From: Pempheris klunzingeri
Lineage: Eukaryota > Chordata > Actinopteri > Acropomatiformes > Pempheridae
Length of the DNA: 64,000 bases
Direction: 5' to 3'
NCBI RefSeq assembly: GCF_042242105.1
Contig: NC_092024.1
Coordinates: forward strand, 9,821,501 to 9,885,500
Under the pieces are notes generated by a model. It saw only the letters and a program-made list of their open reading frames with translations. It searched no databases and was not told where the DNA came from. Shown here piece by piece: positions 12,629 through 26,080 of the stretch (its first letter is position 1; each line of letters begins with the position of its first letter). Made by a program: the position numbers and the translations under genes.

Positions 12629-12850
12629 CCCTGCTTCCTGGCGTTGGACCGCTATTCCTCTGGGAATGACTGCTTAAAGGTTTCTCCGCGGGCGCGACAG
12701 TCCCCTCTGTAAGTTGTGCTTCTGCTGACAGCTCCCGGGCGGAATGCGGAAACACCCACCGCGACGGACCAATCAGAGCTCTCCCCTCAGCATCTGTCAA
12801 CAATGCTGCTTGCTCGGTGCAAAAAGTGTTGTTCAACTGATGTGATCAGC
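12629..12850 (-). promoter_or_regulatory. gchfr: gchfr promoter region with CCAAT box
   Basis: Directly upstream of the gchfr start the sequence becomes CpG-rich (CTCCGCGGGCGCGAC near 12690, CACCGCGACGG near 12757) compared with the AT-rich flanks. CCAATCA lies at 12769-12775, a CCAAT box readable on the plus strand. No clear TATA box is seen. This fits a housekeeping-type promoter; the start site is not determined. Confidence 0.45.
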
Positions 12851-15800
12851 AGTTTGTTGACATGGGAAATGTTGGCCAATGTGTGTGTGTGCCAGAGGAA
12901 ATGCTTTTTTATACAGAGGTCACAGACATAGTTTGATTTAATTACCCAGCTTTGATTTTTTCTTTTCTTTTTCTTCAGACTGATACATCCTCAACCCGGA
13001 AGTCCCTTTTTAATTGTCATCATTCAGTGGCAGAGAAAGTGTGGATATTCTCTGTGGTGTTTTCACGCGCATGGCTTGAGTTTACAAAATGACAGAACAT
13101 CCGAATGCATTAAGCATTTATCTATTATTTCTTGGCACATTTTCTTGCTTTGTGCAAAGAAATGCATATTTGTAAAGCATTACAAGCGTCGCTCACTCTG
13201 TCCATAAGTTCACAGGGATTTAATTTATGTAATGCATTTGCTTAAAAAAAAAAAAAGGATATTTATGTATGTGCATGTATTACATCGAACCCACTCTGTC
13301 TTGAACTCTAATTTCCTCCTCAGAGATTTATTAATTTCCTCCTCAGCGCAACAGTAATAATTTTGGATCAGTCTTGTGACTGAGAGGGAAATGAAAGACA
13401 TAGACTTAAGGCAAACAGCAATGGTGGGGACTCTGATAAGATCAGCAATATGAGTGTAACGTCCCACTGATGCCAGAGGAGCCTGACAGACATTCAGTTA
13501 GGCTTTGCTTGTCATGCTCAGTGGAATGGGTGATTTAAAGCTTTATCGCAGCTCGATGTTGTGATGGGAGGCAGACATGAGTCTGAGCAAACCATTCAGA
13601 AATGTCCTGTACCACAATCATGAGCACATTAATTGTTGTTATATATTTTTATTAGTAGTGGTATTAATGTTATTATTATTATTATAAGACTCTGGACTCA
13701 CCTGGTGCAGTAATTTACCTCTGTGTAATAATTTGTAATAATAATTTATAATATATCTTTTTTTTTTATTCATACTTTTATATATTTATATTTTACTTTG
13801 TGTTTGAAGTGTATTCTTATTCTTATTCTTATTCTTTTGGAGCTGTGTGTAACAAAAAGCAATTTCCCCCTGGGGATCATTAAAGTAATTCTGATTCTGA
13901 TAATCGTTCCCAAAGTGGTTTACCATTAGATGAGATGTTTTTTTAACATATATTGTTGCTGCATTTGACACAGCTCTATACTGTGAGATTGTATGGACAC
14001 TGCTATGTCACACAGTGTCATTACCGCTCCCTGACATGATCGAGAGCCTGTAATCTGCAGCCCCTTCATTCAGAGGGACACAGGTGCTTGGTGAGAAGAT
14101 TGCCACCTACTGGCTTCCAAAATCATTGTCATCCAGTTTGTTTACCACATCTTTCACATTGGTCACAGGCCTTCACTTGCTGCACTTTTAAATCTGTAAA
14201 CAGCCACTTGTTGATTGATAAACCAGTATCAGTAGTATATGAGATGAATGTCTGAATCATTGGTGGTGTGAAAGGGGGTGTTCCTGACAAATGTCTGTTT
14301 TCTTGTGTTTTATCTGTCCCCGTTAACCTGAGACAGGAAAGAAAACAGGAAAGCAGCAGGGTTGTCGCAGAGACCCCAAAAATAAACCAGAGACGCCCCT
14401 CCCACCAAAAGAGCACTCTCTCCAAACATGTTCCTGCCCGAGCCACTTCCTGGACTCCCGCGGTGTCTTCCTGCGCCGGCTCATCTGCTGCTGGTTATTG
14501 GAGTGCAAGGGCACCTCTTCTGTGACCTGTGGTGACAGTGGAGCTCGTCCCTGGTGGGTCCACAGGAAGCAGTTTGATCTTTTGATGAGGCCTCTGCCTT
14601 CACCTTTTCAGCTAAAGTACGATGGCCTGGCGTAGGAAATGTAGCAAATGAACTTTGTCATCTAAAGAATCTTCTGCAGCTAAAAAAAATAAAAATATTA
14701 ATACTGTGACAGCTGTTACTCCGAACCTGATATGCAGGTCCCTTAAAACGAATAAATGCAACATCCACTGCAGAACTCCACATATTATATTATATAATAT
14801 ATATAAAAATATATAATTATTGACATAAAAGCACCAACTAGAGCTGACATGAAATGAATTGAGTCTCAGAACATAAAATTTGATTCCCTTTCCTCTCATA
14901 CCCACAATGCATATTATAACTGTAGAAATCAAACTGAATTGTATTCCATACAAGACAGCCTATTTAACATGTGGCATTAAAAATAGAAACACAAGCCATC
15001 CTAAGAAAACAAACTTACTGTCTCCTAATGTCAGACATCCCACACACAACAGCTTTCTATGATTAATATGTCTGATTGATTTACTTGCTCTGAATATGTT
15101 TGGTTGAGGACCTGCACTGCTAAAGCAATCACTTTAAATCACCGAGTAGGTACTGAATAGGAATGAATAATACAGCAGCAGGTAGTGAAAGATGATTTAC
15201 TGTAGGTGTGTGTTGGAGTGAGATTCCAGTATTTAAACTGTGGGAGAGCAGAGACAGTATGCAGCTCTTTGATAGATTGGGTGTTAAGGTTACACTCTGT
15301 ATAGGTTTACATCTGCTTAATTGTGATGTATCACCGTATCGCTGGGCCATGTATTTTTTCTAGTGACTTTTCTACTTCTTATATGCTTGTGTGTGTGTGT
15401 GTGCCTGCATCTGCCTGTGCATTGTGGTTCCCCTCTGAGGAGCTTCGCAGTCCCTCCTCTGCAAGGATATACATCACTGACCTCCTTTCTTTTGCTGTTT
15501 TCCAGATTACACAAAGCAACTTTCATAAAGTGTCTCCAAGCTGCAGAGATATTACCCAGCAGCCTCACTAAGGTTAAATCCTCCTTTCCTCCTGCTGTCT
15601 TTGTCTCTTCTTTTCACCTCACCTCACCTCACCTCCTTCCCAAGTTTTTCACGCTGTGCTCACTGATAGATGATACTGTTGGCTTTGGGAATTACACAAC
15701 ACATCATGGCTGCATGTACAACGCTGCGAAATATCGCAAGTGCTGTCACCAGGTTAACATTTTGTTGAGAAACACCAGGATGCGGTTTCAGTGGTTGTGC

Positions 15801-18800
15801 ATGCTTGAAGAGTTTGTTTAGGGAGACTTTCTCCTAGTGATTAAGAATAATGTCATCAGGAATTCAGGATGGCATGTTCTTACACACTGTGTCTTTTCTC
15901 TCGTCACCACGATTCAGAGCTTGATTTTGTGCATAGATCATGTCCCCACGGGCTACCACAAATGGGAGCGATTGGGCTATTAGTAACAGGAAACAACATG
16001 ATGCGTAATAAACACAGAGGAACAAAGGGGAGATTTAAGAGGGCTTCAGTGTATCAGCCAAATAGCCTAGATTGTTGGTCTGCATTCCTCATCCTTGTCT
16101 GTGTTGCAGTGAGTTTCACCACAGTAATGCACTTTGACAAATTCTGACTACTTAGATACAGATCCTCAGGATGTCATTTTACTTCGTCCATGAAACAGCT
16201 GTTCAAGATAGAAATCCCTCAGGATTTATTAACAAATCAGTGACTATAAACCCATGATTGAAAAAGCAGGTGCATTCATTCACTTTTTAAATAAGTGTTA
16301 AGCCTAACGTTCGCGTTTCCCCACAGATTCCATTGTCAAAAACTGTGGCAGAGGTTTGCTTCTTGACGGGACTCTCAGTTCTCAGGAATTGCATGCTTTC
16401 AAAGACCCCAGTCTGACCGCCACTCTTCAGCCCATTCATTAAGTTTTATTTCGTTTCATTACCAGATCATAAAAGTGTTTACTGCCATTTCTCCCCAAAC
16501 TCAGACATTTATATGAATGTCCTGAAATTACATGAAAAGCAGGTGAACACTGATGATACTGGTAAACGTTTATTGCCTTGAATGCTCATAAAAACAGTCA
16601 ATTATGGCTTGAATGTAGTACATATTTACAGTAGTTCAATACATTTTTTTTCCTGAAGAATTACTTTTTACATACATTAGAGCTTTTGTTTTAATACATG
16701 TTTCAATTTGAGGTGAAACTGAATCATTTTATTGAGTTATTAGTTAAGTTAGAGGGAGTTAAGGCTTTGGGCTTTAATTAAATTCTATCCAATTACTTGA
16801 CAGGTGTGTTAACATCAAAATGCATGATCTCAGTGCTTTGTTAAGACCTACGCTTGATAAAACAGTCAGTTCATTAACCATCACAGCATGGCAATGTTTC
16901 CGGAAAACAGTATATGAGGACAGGGAGATGGATGAAAAGTCTGAAAGAGATGGATAATTGGACAGAGGGAGAGGAATGACAACATGGATGCATGCCAGCA
17001 GGACTGAGTCACATCATGATTCCCATCAGGCCTGTGGTTATTATCATGTTTTTTATTACATGTTGCTGCATGTGGTTGTTGTTTATGAACAAGTTCGACA
17101 GAGGTAATCTGTTCAGTGTATCGCCGCAGCTTCACTACACGGAGAATGGCTGCTCCTAGAAAAGCAAACCAGGACGATGAGCTTGGCAAGAGCAAAGGGA
17201 CAGCTTGACTTTGTTTAACACGTAACAGCAACAGCAAGACTGCACAATGGCTGCCCTGGCAGTTGCCCTTTATCATACAGAGAGCTCTGAGAAACTTCAG
17301 TGGTTTATACTGAAACATGGCTTAGCAGCTGTTTAGTGCAGCGCTTTGTTATGATGACATTTTGAAAAGTAGCTGCTTAGCATAGCCGTTGATGGATATG
17401 GGCTGGATTCACAAAACCTTTTTAGAGAAACATAAAGTTGTGTGCTGCTTTGTTCTTAACTTCAGTCTTAAGATAAAAGTTGAGAAGATTATGAGATATT
17501 CATCAATTCTTTTTTCTTAACTTTCTCGTTAAGTAAAGAAAAAACTTTGAGATGACCCTATAAACCTGTTTTAACATTGTTAGAGTCAAAAGGGAAGCTG
17601 CTAAATTCATTCATATAAACACATTTTTGACAACAAAGTTGGATTTTCAGTCCTCCTACGTTTACTTACCATATCTAACACTTGGCTTAACATTTATTAT
17701 TGATTTTTTCAAGTTAACAAATTTGACAATCAGCATTTAATAGGCCTTTATAGGCAATAATCATGTTTAAATAATTTCCCATATTTAAAGTTACTTATTT
17801 ATGTAGATCATACGGATAGTTGTCCCAAAAGAAATGATTTTTTGATAGTGCTAACCAACAAACAGCAATAATGCTGACCCAACTTACTCATGCTGATAAA
17901 ATAGATTAACGTTTTGGCCTTTTATAGTCAATCGTGCTCCTATTTTACATACATGCCCCAGGCCCTTTGTCATCGGACAAGTTCTTAAATAAGAAAATAA
18001 AGAGGTTCGTATGAAATTAAACTGTGTTTCAGAAAATATCAGGGAATTGCACTTTTACAAATCTTCTAACGTTTTTATACAAAGACAGTGTTTGTTAAAC
18101 CGCACCAGGCCTTTGTCTTCACCTACTTAATAACATCTGCTGATCACTCATTGCCATGGTTACTTTGCTATCTACTTCTAAAGTCAAAGGGCTGAAGTGT
18201 TTGTGATTTATTAGGACTGTTAAATCCTTAACGAGTGTGCGTCAGCTACCGAAGCAGACATTACATTGCCCAATCCGAAGCCCGACATGACTTTCCATTA
18301 ATAAATCGGGAAGTCCTTGAAATGAAGAGCGTGACTGTCTGCTAAATATCAGCTTAGGAATTAACTGTATGAATGGAATATCCAGATACATAGTAACCTT
18401 TAATATTGCAGCCCGCAGTCAACAGCCTAATAATGTGAAAGAGGAAAACTTCAATATCTGCAGCCTTCACTTGCCTCGGCAACAAAGTGGGGAAAGAGAG
18501 CGACACATGATGAGAGTCAATTATGTGACAGTGATGTCATGGTAGTGCCGGCTATGATCAAGGCCATTTGTCTTACGGGCTTCCCTTTCTATCCTCCGTG
18601 CCTCGCATCCTTCACATCAGAAAACTGATTATCTGACTGACAGCGACAGGTGACACATACAAATCACGTACAAAGAATGTCCCAAACCACATCAAAACAC
18701 AGAACACATGAAAACAAGTTACATCAGAAACAAGTTATCACCAGAATCATTGCAAAACACCAGCAGAGGACGACAATAAGTTACCATCTGGCAGTGTGAT

Positions 18801-20300
18801 TTTATTGTCTTGTTGTGACAGATAACAAGTAAATTACCTTCTGGGGTCTGAATCCATGAAGGGAATGCATCCGGAATCTGACCATTTAACATGTTTTCAG
18901 GGTTTTGAGGGACGCTGAGACTGGCGTGACTATCGTGAGTAACTCAGTGGAAAGTGGAAATGTTATGGTTTTACAAGATGATAGATGAAGTTGAGGGCAG
19001 AAAGTCACATTCTTAAATGTAGTGCGGTCAGGATGGTTGCTGTGTTCCCAGACCAATAGCTCACTGACACTTATCTAATTCATAATTTGCTGCTTTATTA
19101 CAAGCTTCAACTGGGTCATGGAGGAGACATGGACACCCACACAGCACATGCACGCACACAAGTATATGTGGTGGGCTATATATGTTTGCATTTTCACTCT
19201 CTATCTCTCACTGAGTGGGAGGCTGAGTAATGAGGCTTAACATATAATCCAGACCTCCCTTTCTTATCTTTGCTTGTTCTCCTCTTCGTTTTCACTCTTC
19301 CTCCTCCCTCTGACTGCTTCTAGGAAAGGTCTGGGTTATCTACCATACTCCTCTTTTCAACTTAAACCAAAAATTGCATTCCACACGAGTCAGATCCTCC
19401 TTATTTCCTATCAGCACTCATGTTGGTGGGTCCCTTTTGGATGTTGGGATGTCCCAGATGGAGCTCTGCATTCAGCTGTGCTGCGCTGTGAACTCATCCA
19501 CACTCCTAGATGGGAGTTTGGAATTACAAACTTGGAGCATTTGCAGGCTTATTGCTCAAGGATGTTCCATTTTGCTTTCAAGTCAAGAGCAATAAATTAG
19601 ATGACTGTTAGAACATCATGAGTGATGGCAGTTTCCTCAATTTGGCTTCCCAGAGTTATAAAATGACCCTGCGTTTGAGGCAACTCGGATCGGATTGAGC
19701 CAATGAAACACCATTCTGTGTGCTTTATGATTAGCAACCCGTGGTTTGAAGCTACTGAGATGAATTGTTAGGTTACATTTGTGGCATAAGAATAAAGTCG
19801 TATGCGTGGGTTACTCACCAAATTTAGACCTTAGTCTTAGTTACGAAGCGCAGCTGTTCAACATTGTATGAGTGTTCCTTCTAGGCCCGGACGCTGGGGA
19901 TCTCAGAGGTAAGAGGTCAGAAATTTCAACCCTGAATCTCCGACGTCTGACTTTAAATGGAACATGGTATCTGAAATTCTGATTTGCAAAGGCAAGTTAA
20001 CAGAGGCAGGCCATGGGTTTTAGTGTGATTATGAGTTTCTATGTATGTGGAATGAAACAAAAAAAATCACATAAGACATGTTATGCACAGTATGACATGA
20101 TTACAGTAAAACCAGCTCACATCTGATCGATCAGTAACAAATCAAACAAAACTGAAAACTGAAAAGAAAAGCTATTAATGCAACATATAACTCTATAGTC
20201 ATTGTATTGTAGTCAGTGGTTGAATTGCTGTTTAGTAATTTCTTATTTAATCCTAAAGCAAGCCAACATATGCTCATTGTACAGTGCTGGCATAAGTTTC
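12850..20300. other. Intergenic region without recognised gene
   Basis: No gene is supported. It contains a non-LTR retrotransposon tail at 13800-13905 and AT-rich simple sequence near 14785-14820. At about 17400-17560, repeated TTCTTAAC/GTTAAG-type words follow GGATTCACAAAACC, which looks like another old interspersed repeat. At 18120-18660 there is a less repetitive stretch with an X-box-like TTGCCATGGTTAC at 18151-18163. Open frames here are short and overlap on both strands. Confidence 0.45.
13800..13905 (+). mobile_element. 3' tail of a non-LTR retrotransposon (L2-like)
   Basis: The order AATTTCCCCCTGGGGATCAT, TAAAGTAATTCTGATTCTGA is a typical fish non-LTR (L2-type) 3' terminus ending in a short ATTCTG repeat. 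It is preceded by a (TTATTC)n run at about 13813-13838. Only the tail is present, as expected for a 5'-truncated insertion. Clade assignment is from memory and uncertain. Confidence 0.55.
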
Positions 20301-22501
20301 CACAAGTGGTGCAGTGCTGAGACAGGATACTAAAACAATTGACAAAGATGTGTGCAAGATGACCTCAGAAAGATTAGTACATAGCATTATTCTCTTTCGT
20401 GCAGAGTGCTCCTGTGGTGTTCCAGGAAAGACGAGCTTGTCTGGGAGCCGTTGGGCCGTTGACTCAAAGCCACAGAGGCTCCCCTTTCCCCCTTTCCGTC
20501 CCTCCATCTCCTCCCCTATCTCCTTTATTCCAACTTCCACTCCTCCAGCTCTGCCTTTCCACCCCTCTGCTTGCATCCATCCCTGCCACTTTCACTCGCC
20601 CCTGCCCCCTCCCATCATGTCCTTCATGGGCTGCTTCCCATCTTCCCCTTTGTCTCGGTGCACACTCCAAATGCACCAGCCTGAGGTGAGTGGCTGCTTC
20701 TTATTCCATGTCCGAGCGATCCCAACTGGGCCGCAGCCTAATGAATCATTTCCTCTGAGATACGGTGAGAAAATCACTTTCAGAGTTCAGAGCGAGCAAT
20801 CGATGCAGCATGAAGCTCATATGCCTTCTCCTCTCTGCGGTGGAGCCAGGCACAGTTTGTATACACGTGTGCATGCAACCGGTCACACACGCACACAAAC
20901 CAACACAGACAGGGCTGATGGTGCGTGCCTCTTGTTTTGTCCTTTATTTTACTGGGAGATACGTAGGCCGCATAAAGCCACAAACTTGATTAAAATGGTT
21001 TTAGCGAAATGAACATATGGACATCAGATGTTGTGCCCTCTGTCTTATTGCACCATCTTGTCTGTCCTTTCCCTTTCACAAAAACAACCTTGGGCACGTA
21101 CGTAATTGTCAAAACACACGCCATTCATCATATATATGTATACCTTCACGCAAGCCGCAGCACACAGAGTTTTTCGAGAGCGTTTGCTAAATATCCACTT
21201 TGGCTCCTTCAACCTGACACACACACACGTTCACACACAGCCTGCTCTTTGTCACGTACCATCTCCCTCTGGGTTTCTGGACCTCCCTGCTGCTCAATCT
21301 GTGTGACTTGGCAGTACATACCGTTGTGCAGAAAGCACAGCACCCAGGAGGTCATCGAGTGTGTGTGTACATGTAAGAAAGGGGGGTGGGGGGGTTGCAG
21401 GGGTAGAGATGCATGCACTATGCAGTGTACGGTATGTTTTCATGTTTGTGTTTGTGCTGTTAAGCTCCATTAAGCAGGTGGCTCCGTACCTGATGTGCAA
21501 CCAGACGCTGATCCCCTCCTCAGAGGAAACACTCCTACAACTCCCAGGTTCCCTCTTGGCTCCTCAGCTTTTCATTTTCTGCACTGTAATGGCAGTTGTC
21601 TCGCCTTTTCCTGTCCGCCCTCCATCTACACTATTTGAACTCCCCCTCCCTTGACTATAACCTCCCCTTTGCCCCCTCTGGCTGTTTGGCTTGGCCGCTC
21701 GCCCGGATTTGTACACATTCTGTCCCTCAGTCATCACGGTCATCCGGGAGGACTTTTCTTCCTTCATGCATGTTCAGTGTTCCTCCTGAAGTTCCTCCAT
21801 TTACTCCCCCTCGTCCTCCCTGCACCTCTCCATTAAACCGAGGTCTCTGGCAGCCGGGCAAAGGAATGAGCCAGAAAAAGAACATGCCACATGGAAAGCT
21901 TTATCTGTTTCCTCCCAACACTCATCTGAGAGAGATGTCACAGCCTTATCCAGAAAATTGGGTAAGAGTTGCTGCTCCCCTTCCCACATCAGTGAGACTT
22001 AGATAAAGTGATTTTCTAAATATATAGTGCTGTTTTGTTATGCCTCAAAATACCCTATAAAACACAAGCTAATGTCAGACAATCACACGCAACATTTTCA
22101 TCGCAGGCTGTTTCACCACATCAGATGGCATGTAGCGGCTAAGAGCGGTATCCAAGGGATTTTCAATTTCAGTCCAAATGCAAAGAATATGCCAGCAAAA
22201 GCCTTGCTGCCAGATTCTTGAAAACCATGCATATTTCTTCCCCTGGTTCACCATTCTTATATTACCAAGGTGAGGACCAGCCAAAGTGGAATATGCCTCA
22301 AGGTTTTTTCTTTCCTTTACCCTTTTGAGTGAGTTACTTCCTTGTCCCGTTCCACAGCCCCCAGCCTACTCAATCAGCAGTTTTGGCTGCACAGCTTCTT
22401 TCATTGGCGTGGAGCTGCTCTTGTGTTTAGCTGTTTCTACATCCAGTGATAAATGTCCTTGGCCTTTATGGTATTCCATCAGTCCAGCTCAGTCATTTCC
22501 T

Positions 22502-22503
<2 letters not shown>

Positions 22504-22539
<36 letters not shown>
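22504..22539. repeat. (GT)n microsatellite
   Basis: About 18 uninterrupted GT units. It is likely polymorphic. There is no sign of a gene around it. Confidence 0.95.
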
Positions 22540-22541
<2 letters not shown>

Positions 22542-23868
22542 CGTTTCCCATGTGTGTTATGGTTGGCATGCTGAGCAACAAGGTCTGCTTACATCTAATT
22601 AGCGCTCTGACAAATTAACACTCCTTGTGCTAAACAAATGTCTGCCTTATTTCCAATCACAGAACGAATGAGTGCGATTCCCAGAAATGCGAGCAGAGGA
22701 AGGTGCTGGCTGTCCTTTTAATGCACTTCCTCACTTTTTTATCTGCTAGTTTGAGTCTTCTCTTCAGCCTGTTCGTCGAATGATCTTGCGTTTCTGGTGC
22801 ATTCTCAATACAGAGACGATGCTGCAAAGCATTGCATTATCTTTGTCGAGCTGTAGCGGATGTCAGAAGTCAAAAAGCAAGAAGGCTGGTTTGCTTGGAA
22901 AGTATGTCACTGTACATAAACATTTTTCAAACTTGTGGAAGTGCCATGGATATTAACTGAAAATGTAGCTGTCAAACTTACTTTATTGACTGAGCATGTC
23001 GCCGCTCAAGCACACAGCTTGAGCTCTGGACTCTCTATACTCTCATTACTGTCTGTTTAAGGTCAGGAGGTAACAAGGGTGAGTCACGGAGATGGTTTTG
23101 CTTTCTCTCTCTCTCTCTCTCTCTCTCCAGCTCCTCTGTGCTGTATCACTCCCATTTAGCCACTAATCTTTTCTAAATAGGCTAAATTGACACAAGTCTA
23201 AATATTGGACTGTGAGAAAAATAAACAATCAGTGAAAATACTTCCCAAGGCAATTGAAGTCCTATTTTTTAAATAATTTAAATGCGTTGTTGAGTCTACA
23301 GTATTTGTCGGTGCAATATTGTAGACATTGTTTGTAGTTACTATAGGTATAGTTTCATTCCTTTGTTTATTGTATTCATAATGTCTGGAGGGATTTTAAA
23401 GTAAGCGATTAGATTTACTACTAATTAGCCTGTACTTCTTGATGCGTGTGTGTTAGAGAACATGATAGAGTGTTTCATAAAAATAAAAAAAAATCACCAA
23501 ATCTTTTTAATAAGGCTATGGGGTAATGGTTAACATCACTGTCATGCTATTAAAACCACTGCGTGACCACACAAGCTTTATGAATGGGGACATGGTCATC
23601 CACAAGGCACCGTAGCCATTAGGAAAACAGATGCATTATGGGATGAAAGCATCCCAAATGCTAATAGTTGGTGAGCTATAGCAAATTTTTTCAGGGCTTG
23701 TTCAAACTCATATCAGCAAGTTTCCACCCTGCGCACAGTTGAATGGGTTGAATCAACCAATTGGAAATTTTTCTTGCTCACTGTGTTTTTTCAGTGGTTG
23801 TGCAACATAATTCAAGCAAATTTTTAAAATGTGATTATAACCTATGTTTCTTGCAACCTGACAACAAA

Positions 23869-24070
23869 TATTCACTCTTCTTTCAGCTCTAGTTTGGTCT
23901 CCACCAACTACTTTTCTGGTTCTTTAGCTATTAAAATGCTCCATTATGCTCACCAGCTAGTGACTAACTATGTTTGTCTGTGGTTTGGTGCTCAGCAGGT
24001 AGCTTACAGTGGATTTATCACAGCTTTTTTAGCTGAAAACATCTGCCTGCTGCGACTGGAAACAAAATAG
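23869..24070 (+). repeat. Percomorph interspersed repeat, copy 1
   Basis: Contains CACTCTTCTTTCAGCTCTAG, TTTGGTCTCCACCAACTA, GCTCACCAGCTAGTGACTAA, GTTTGGTGCTCAGCAGGTAG and CTTACAGTGGATTTATCACA in the order I recognise from a common percomorph repeat. A second diverged copy is at 57125-57330, and a fragment on the other strand is near 46135-46165 (TTGGTGGAGACCAAAAGGAG). No coding capacity. Confidence 0.65.
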
Positions 24071-26030
24071 GTGAGAGTGAAGCAAAAAGTTCAAAATAAT
24101 TAGTTAAAAGATGGGGAAAAAAACGCTTTGAGTAGCTGTGGGTACACCAGAGAATGTCAGTTCATCACTGTTAGCGACACCTCGTCATTTGATACATTGC
24201 GAATATAAATGTTGAAAAGTGCAGCTTAAATATTTACTCTTAAAAAATCTGAGATGTTTGTGTATCAGGTGGAGTTCTGTCCCCAGGTTTGGAATGAATT
24301 AAGTATTAATTTGGGGTGATGGGGTGACCTCTGCCCCTTCTGTCACGTGTTACTGAGTTTTCAAAAACCTGTGTTGTTTGGACTGTAGTACACCACAGTG
24401 CATTTTCCCATGTCATCCACTTAACATGATGGAATTGGATGTGACTGAACCGCAGTGTTAAGTATACTTTTCCCCAGTAAAATCACCTGACGGCCTTCCT
24501 TTTCTCACTCGAAAGCTGACATGCTGCGGCAGAATCGGTACCACCTTTTATGACTCGTCATAAATCAGCCCGTGAAGTACTGAATGTTAAACTCTTCCCT
24601 TGCACTCTGTTATGAAATGAGGAGTAGGTGTGATGTCAGCTCTGGGCCAAACCAAATAGGTGCCATGGGATGTGAGAGATGGAATTCGATTTTTTTTTTT
24701 TTTTTTTTTTTTTTTTCAGAGCATGTAGCGAGGATTGTTTTCTCAGCTGGTCCACTCAGGGGGACGCAGGCAGCCGTCCCTTTGCACTCAAATGTCCACA
24801 TGTTTGCACTGGACCTAAAATACAGATGTATCCATTACGTCAGTGAACATTCATGCTTCAATACATTGAAGTTGGTCTGCCCCAATATTGGTGACCTACC
24901 GCAAGTACAAAGACAGATGTCAAATAAACATACATGTCTGTTAGCTGGTACCGATTTGCTTTTTAGTTTGTCCTGGCTACGTGGAAGTTTTCAGATATGT
25001 AAGTGCTTTTAGATCTTTTATTAGAAACTTGCTCACTGGATGTAAAAGTCTGTAACATTCGCAGACATTAAACGACATGATGCTGAACTAATTACAGGTT
25101 AGGGCTGGTTGTTAAGACAGTTTAAAGGCAAAAGCAATGAACCGTTTGAATCGCGAGACGTCCGGATTTCTCCTTACAACAAAAGCTCAGAACCATAATG
25201 TGTTGTTTTTCTTCTTTTTCAGTCTGTGTGATGCTCACATTTTCCAAAGAGAATATAACTAATATCCTCTAAAATTAGAACGTTTTGTCATTATTTTGAA
25301 AAGGGTTCTGAACAGAGTTATAATTAGACTTGGGTTAAAGTTAGGCTACGGATTACTGTAGAGCATTTCATTGTTGCGGTTATGATTATTGCCTGGGCTT
25401 ACAGCATGAGCCCGAGTCAATTACTTGGCTCCACAACTGAGTTTGTGTGTGCAAGTCCATTTCCAAGCGTATCTGTGTGCCAATATTTGTATTTGCTTTA
25501 CTCATATCGTTGAACTTTTACCCATATCTTTGAAATGTGTAAGGGATATTTAAAGTGCAATCCTTTACTGGTTCTATCTGTTTTCAAACATGGCCAGAAC
25601 CAGATACTTTACAGTCCATGTAATTCCCAATTTCCAACTTACAATAAATGCAACAAGAAGTCTGCTCCAGTGTGTACATAGTAACTAGCCTCAGACATCG
25701 CACAGTGCCTCTCAAACTGGCAAGCCTGTGTCTACATAAATTTTCTTAGGCAAAGTAAATTTCAAAAAGGGGGGCAAAGCAGAGTGTAGCTGTTGGCTGC
25801 AGCTTCTGGCAGCTCTTTGACCGCTGTGATGCGGAGGTACTTGTGTTGCTTAGACGGGACGGGCAGGCGGGAGTGAGAGAAGGCGAGAGAGAGCAGAATG
25901 TCTTGTTTTTGCTGGCAGAGGAGAGAAGTGCTACCTTGGAGGCGATTCTTTGCAGAGGCTCATACATCTTAGTTCCTAGCACCCGAGCCAGCAGGGGTTT
26001 GGGAGTACGCGTGGGAGGGGAAAAACAACG

Positions 26031-26034
<4 letters not shown>

Positions 26035-26078
<44 letters not shown>

Positions 26079-26080
26079 GA
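26035..26080. repeat. (GA)n microsatellite
   Basis: GAGAGA tract of about 38 bases, then degenerate GGAGAGAGGAGGGG. It explains the RERERERE-type frame translated across it. Confidence 0.9.

Noticed and set aside
12273..12836. 187-codon minus-strand open frame
   Set aside because: It overlaps gchfr exon 1 in a different frame and reads through its intron and a poly(A) run; the gchfr frame is the supported one.
20314..21012. 232-codon plus-strand open frame, with an acceptor-like CAG at 20404 and donor-like GAG/GTGAGT at 20685
   Set aside because: The block is C/T-rich low complexity and stays open in at least two plus frames and one minus frame. The Pro/Ser-rich product has no recognisable domain.
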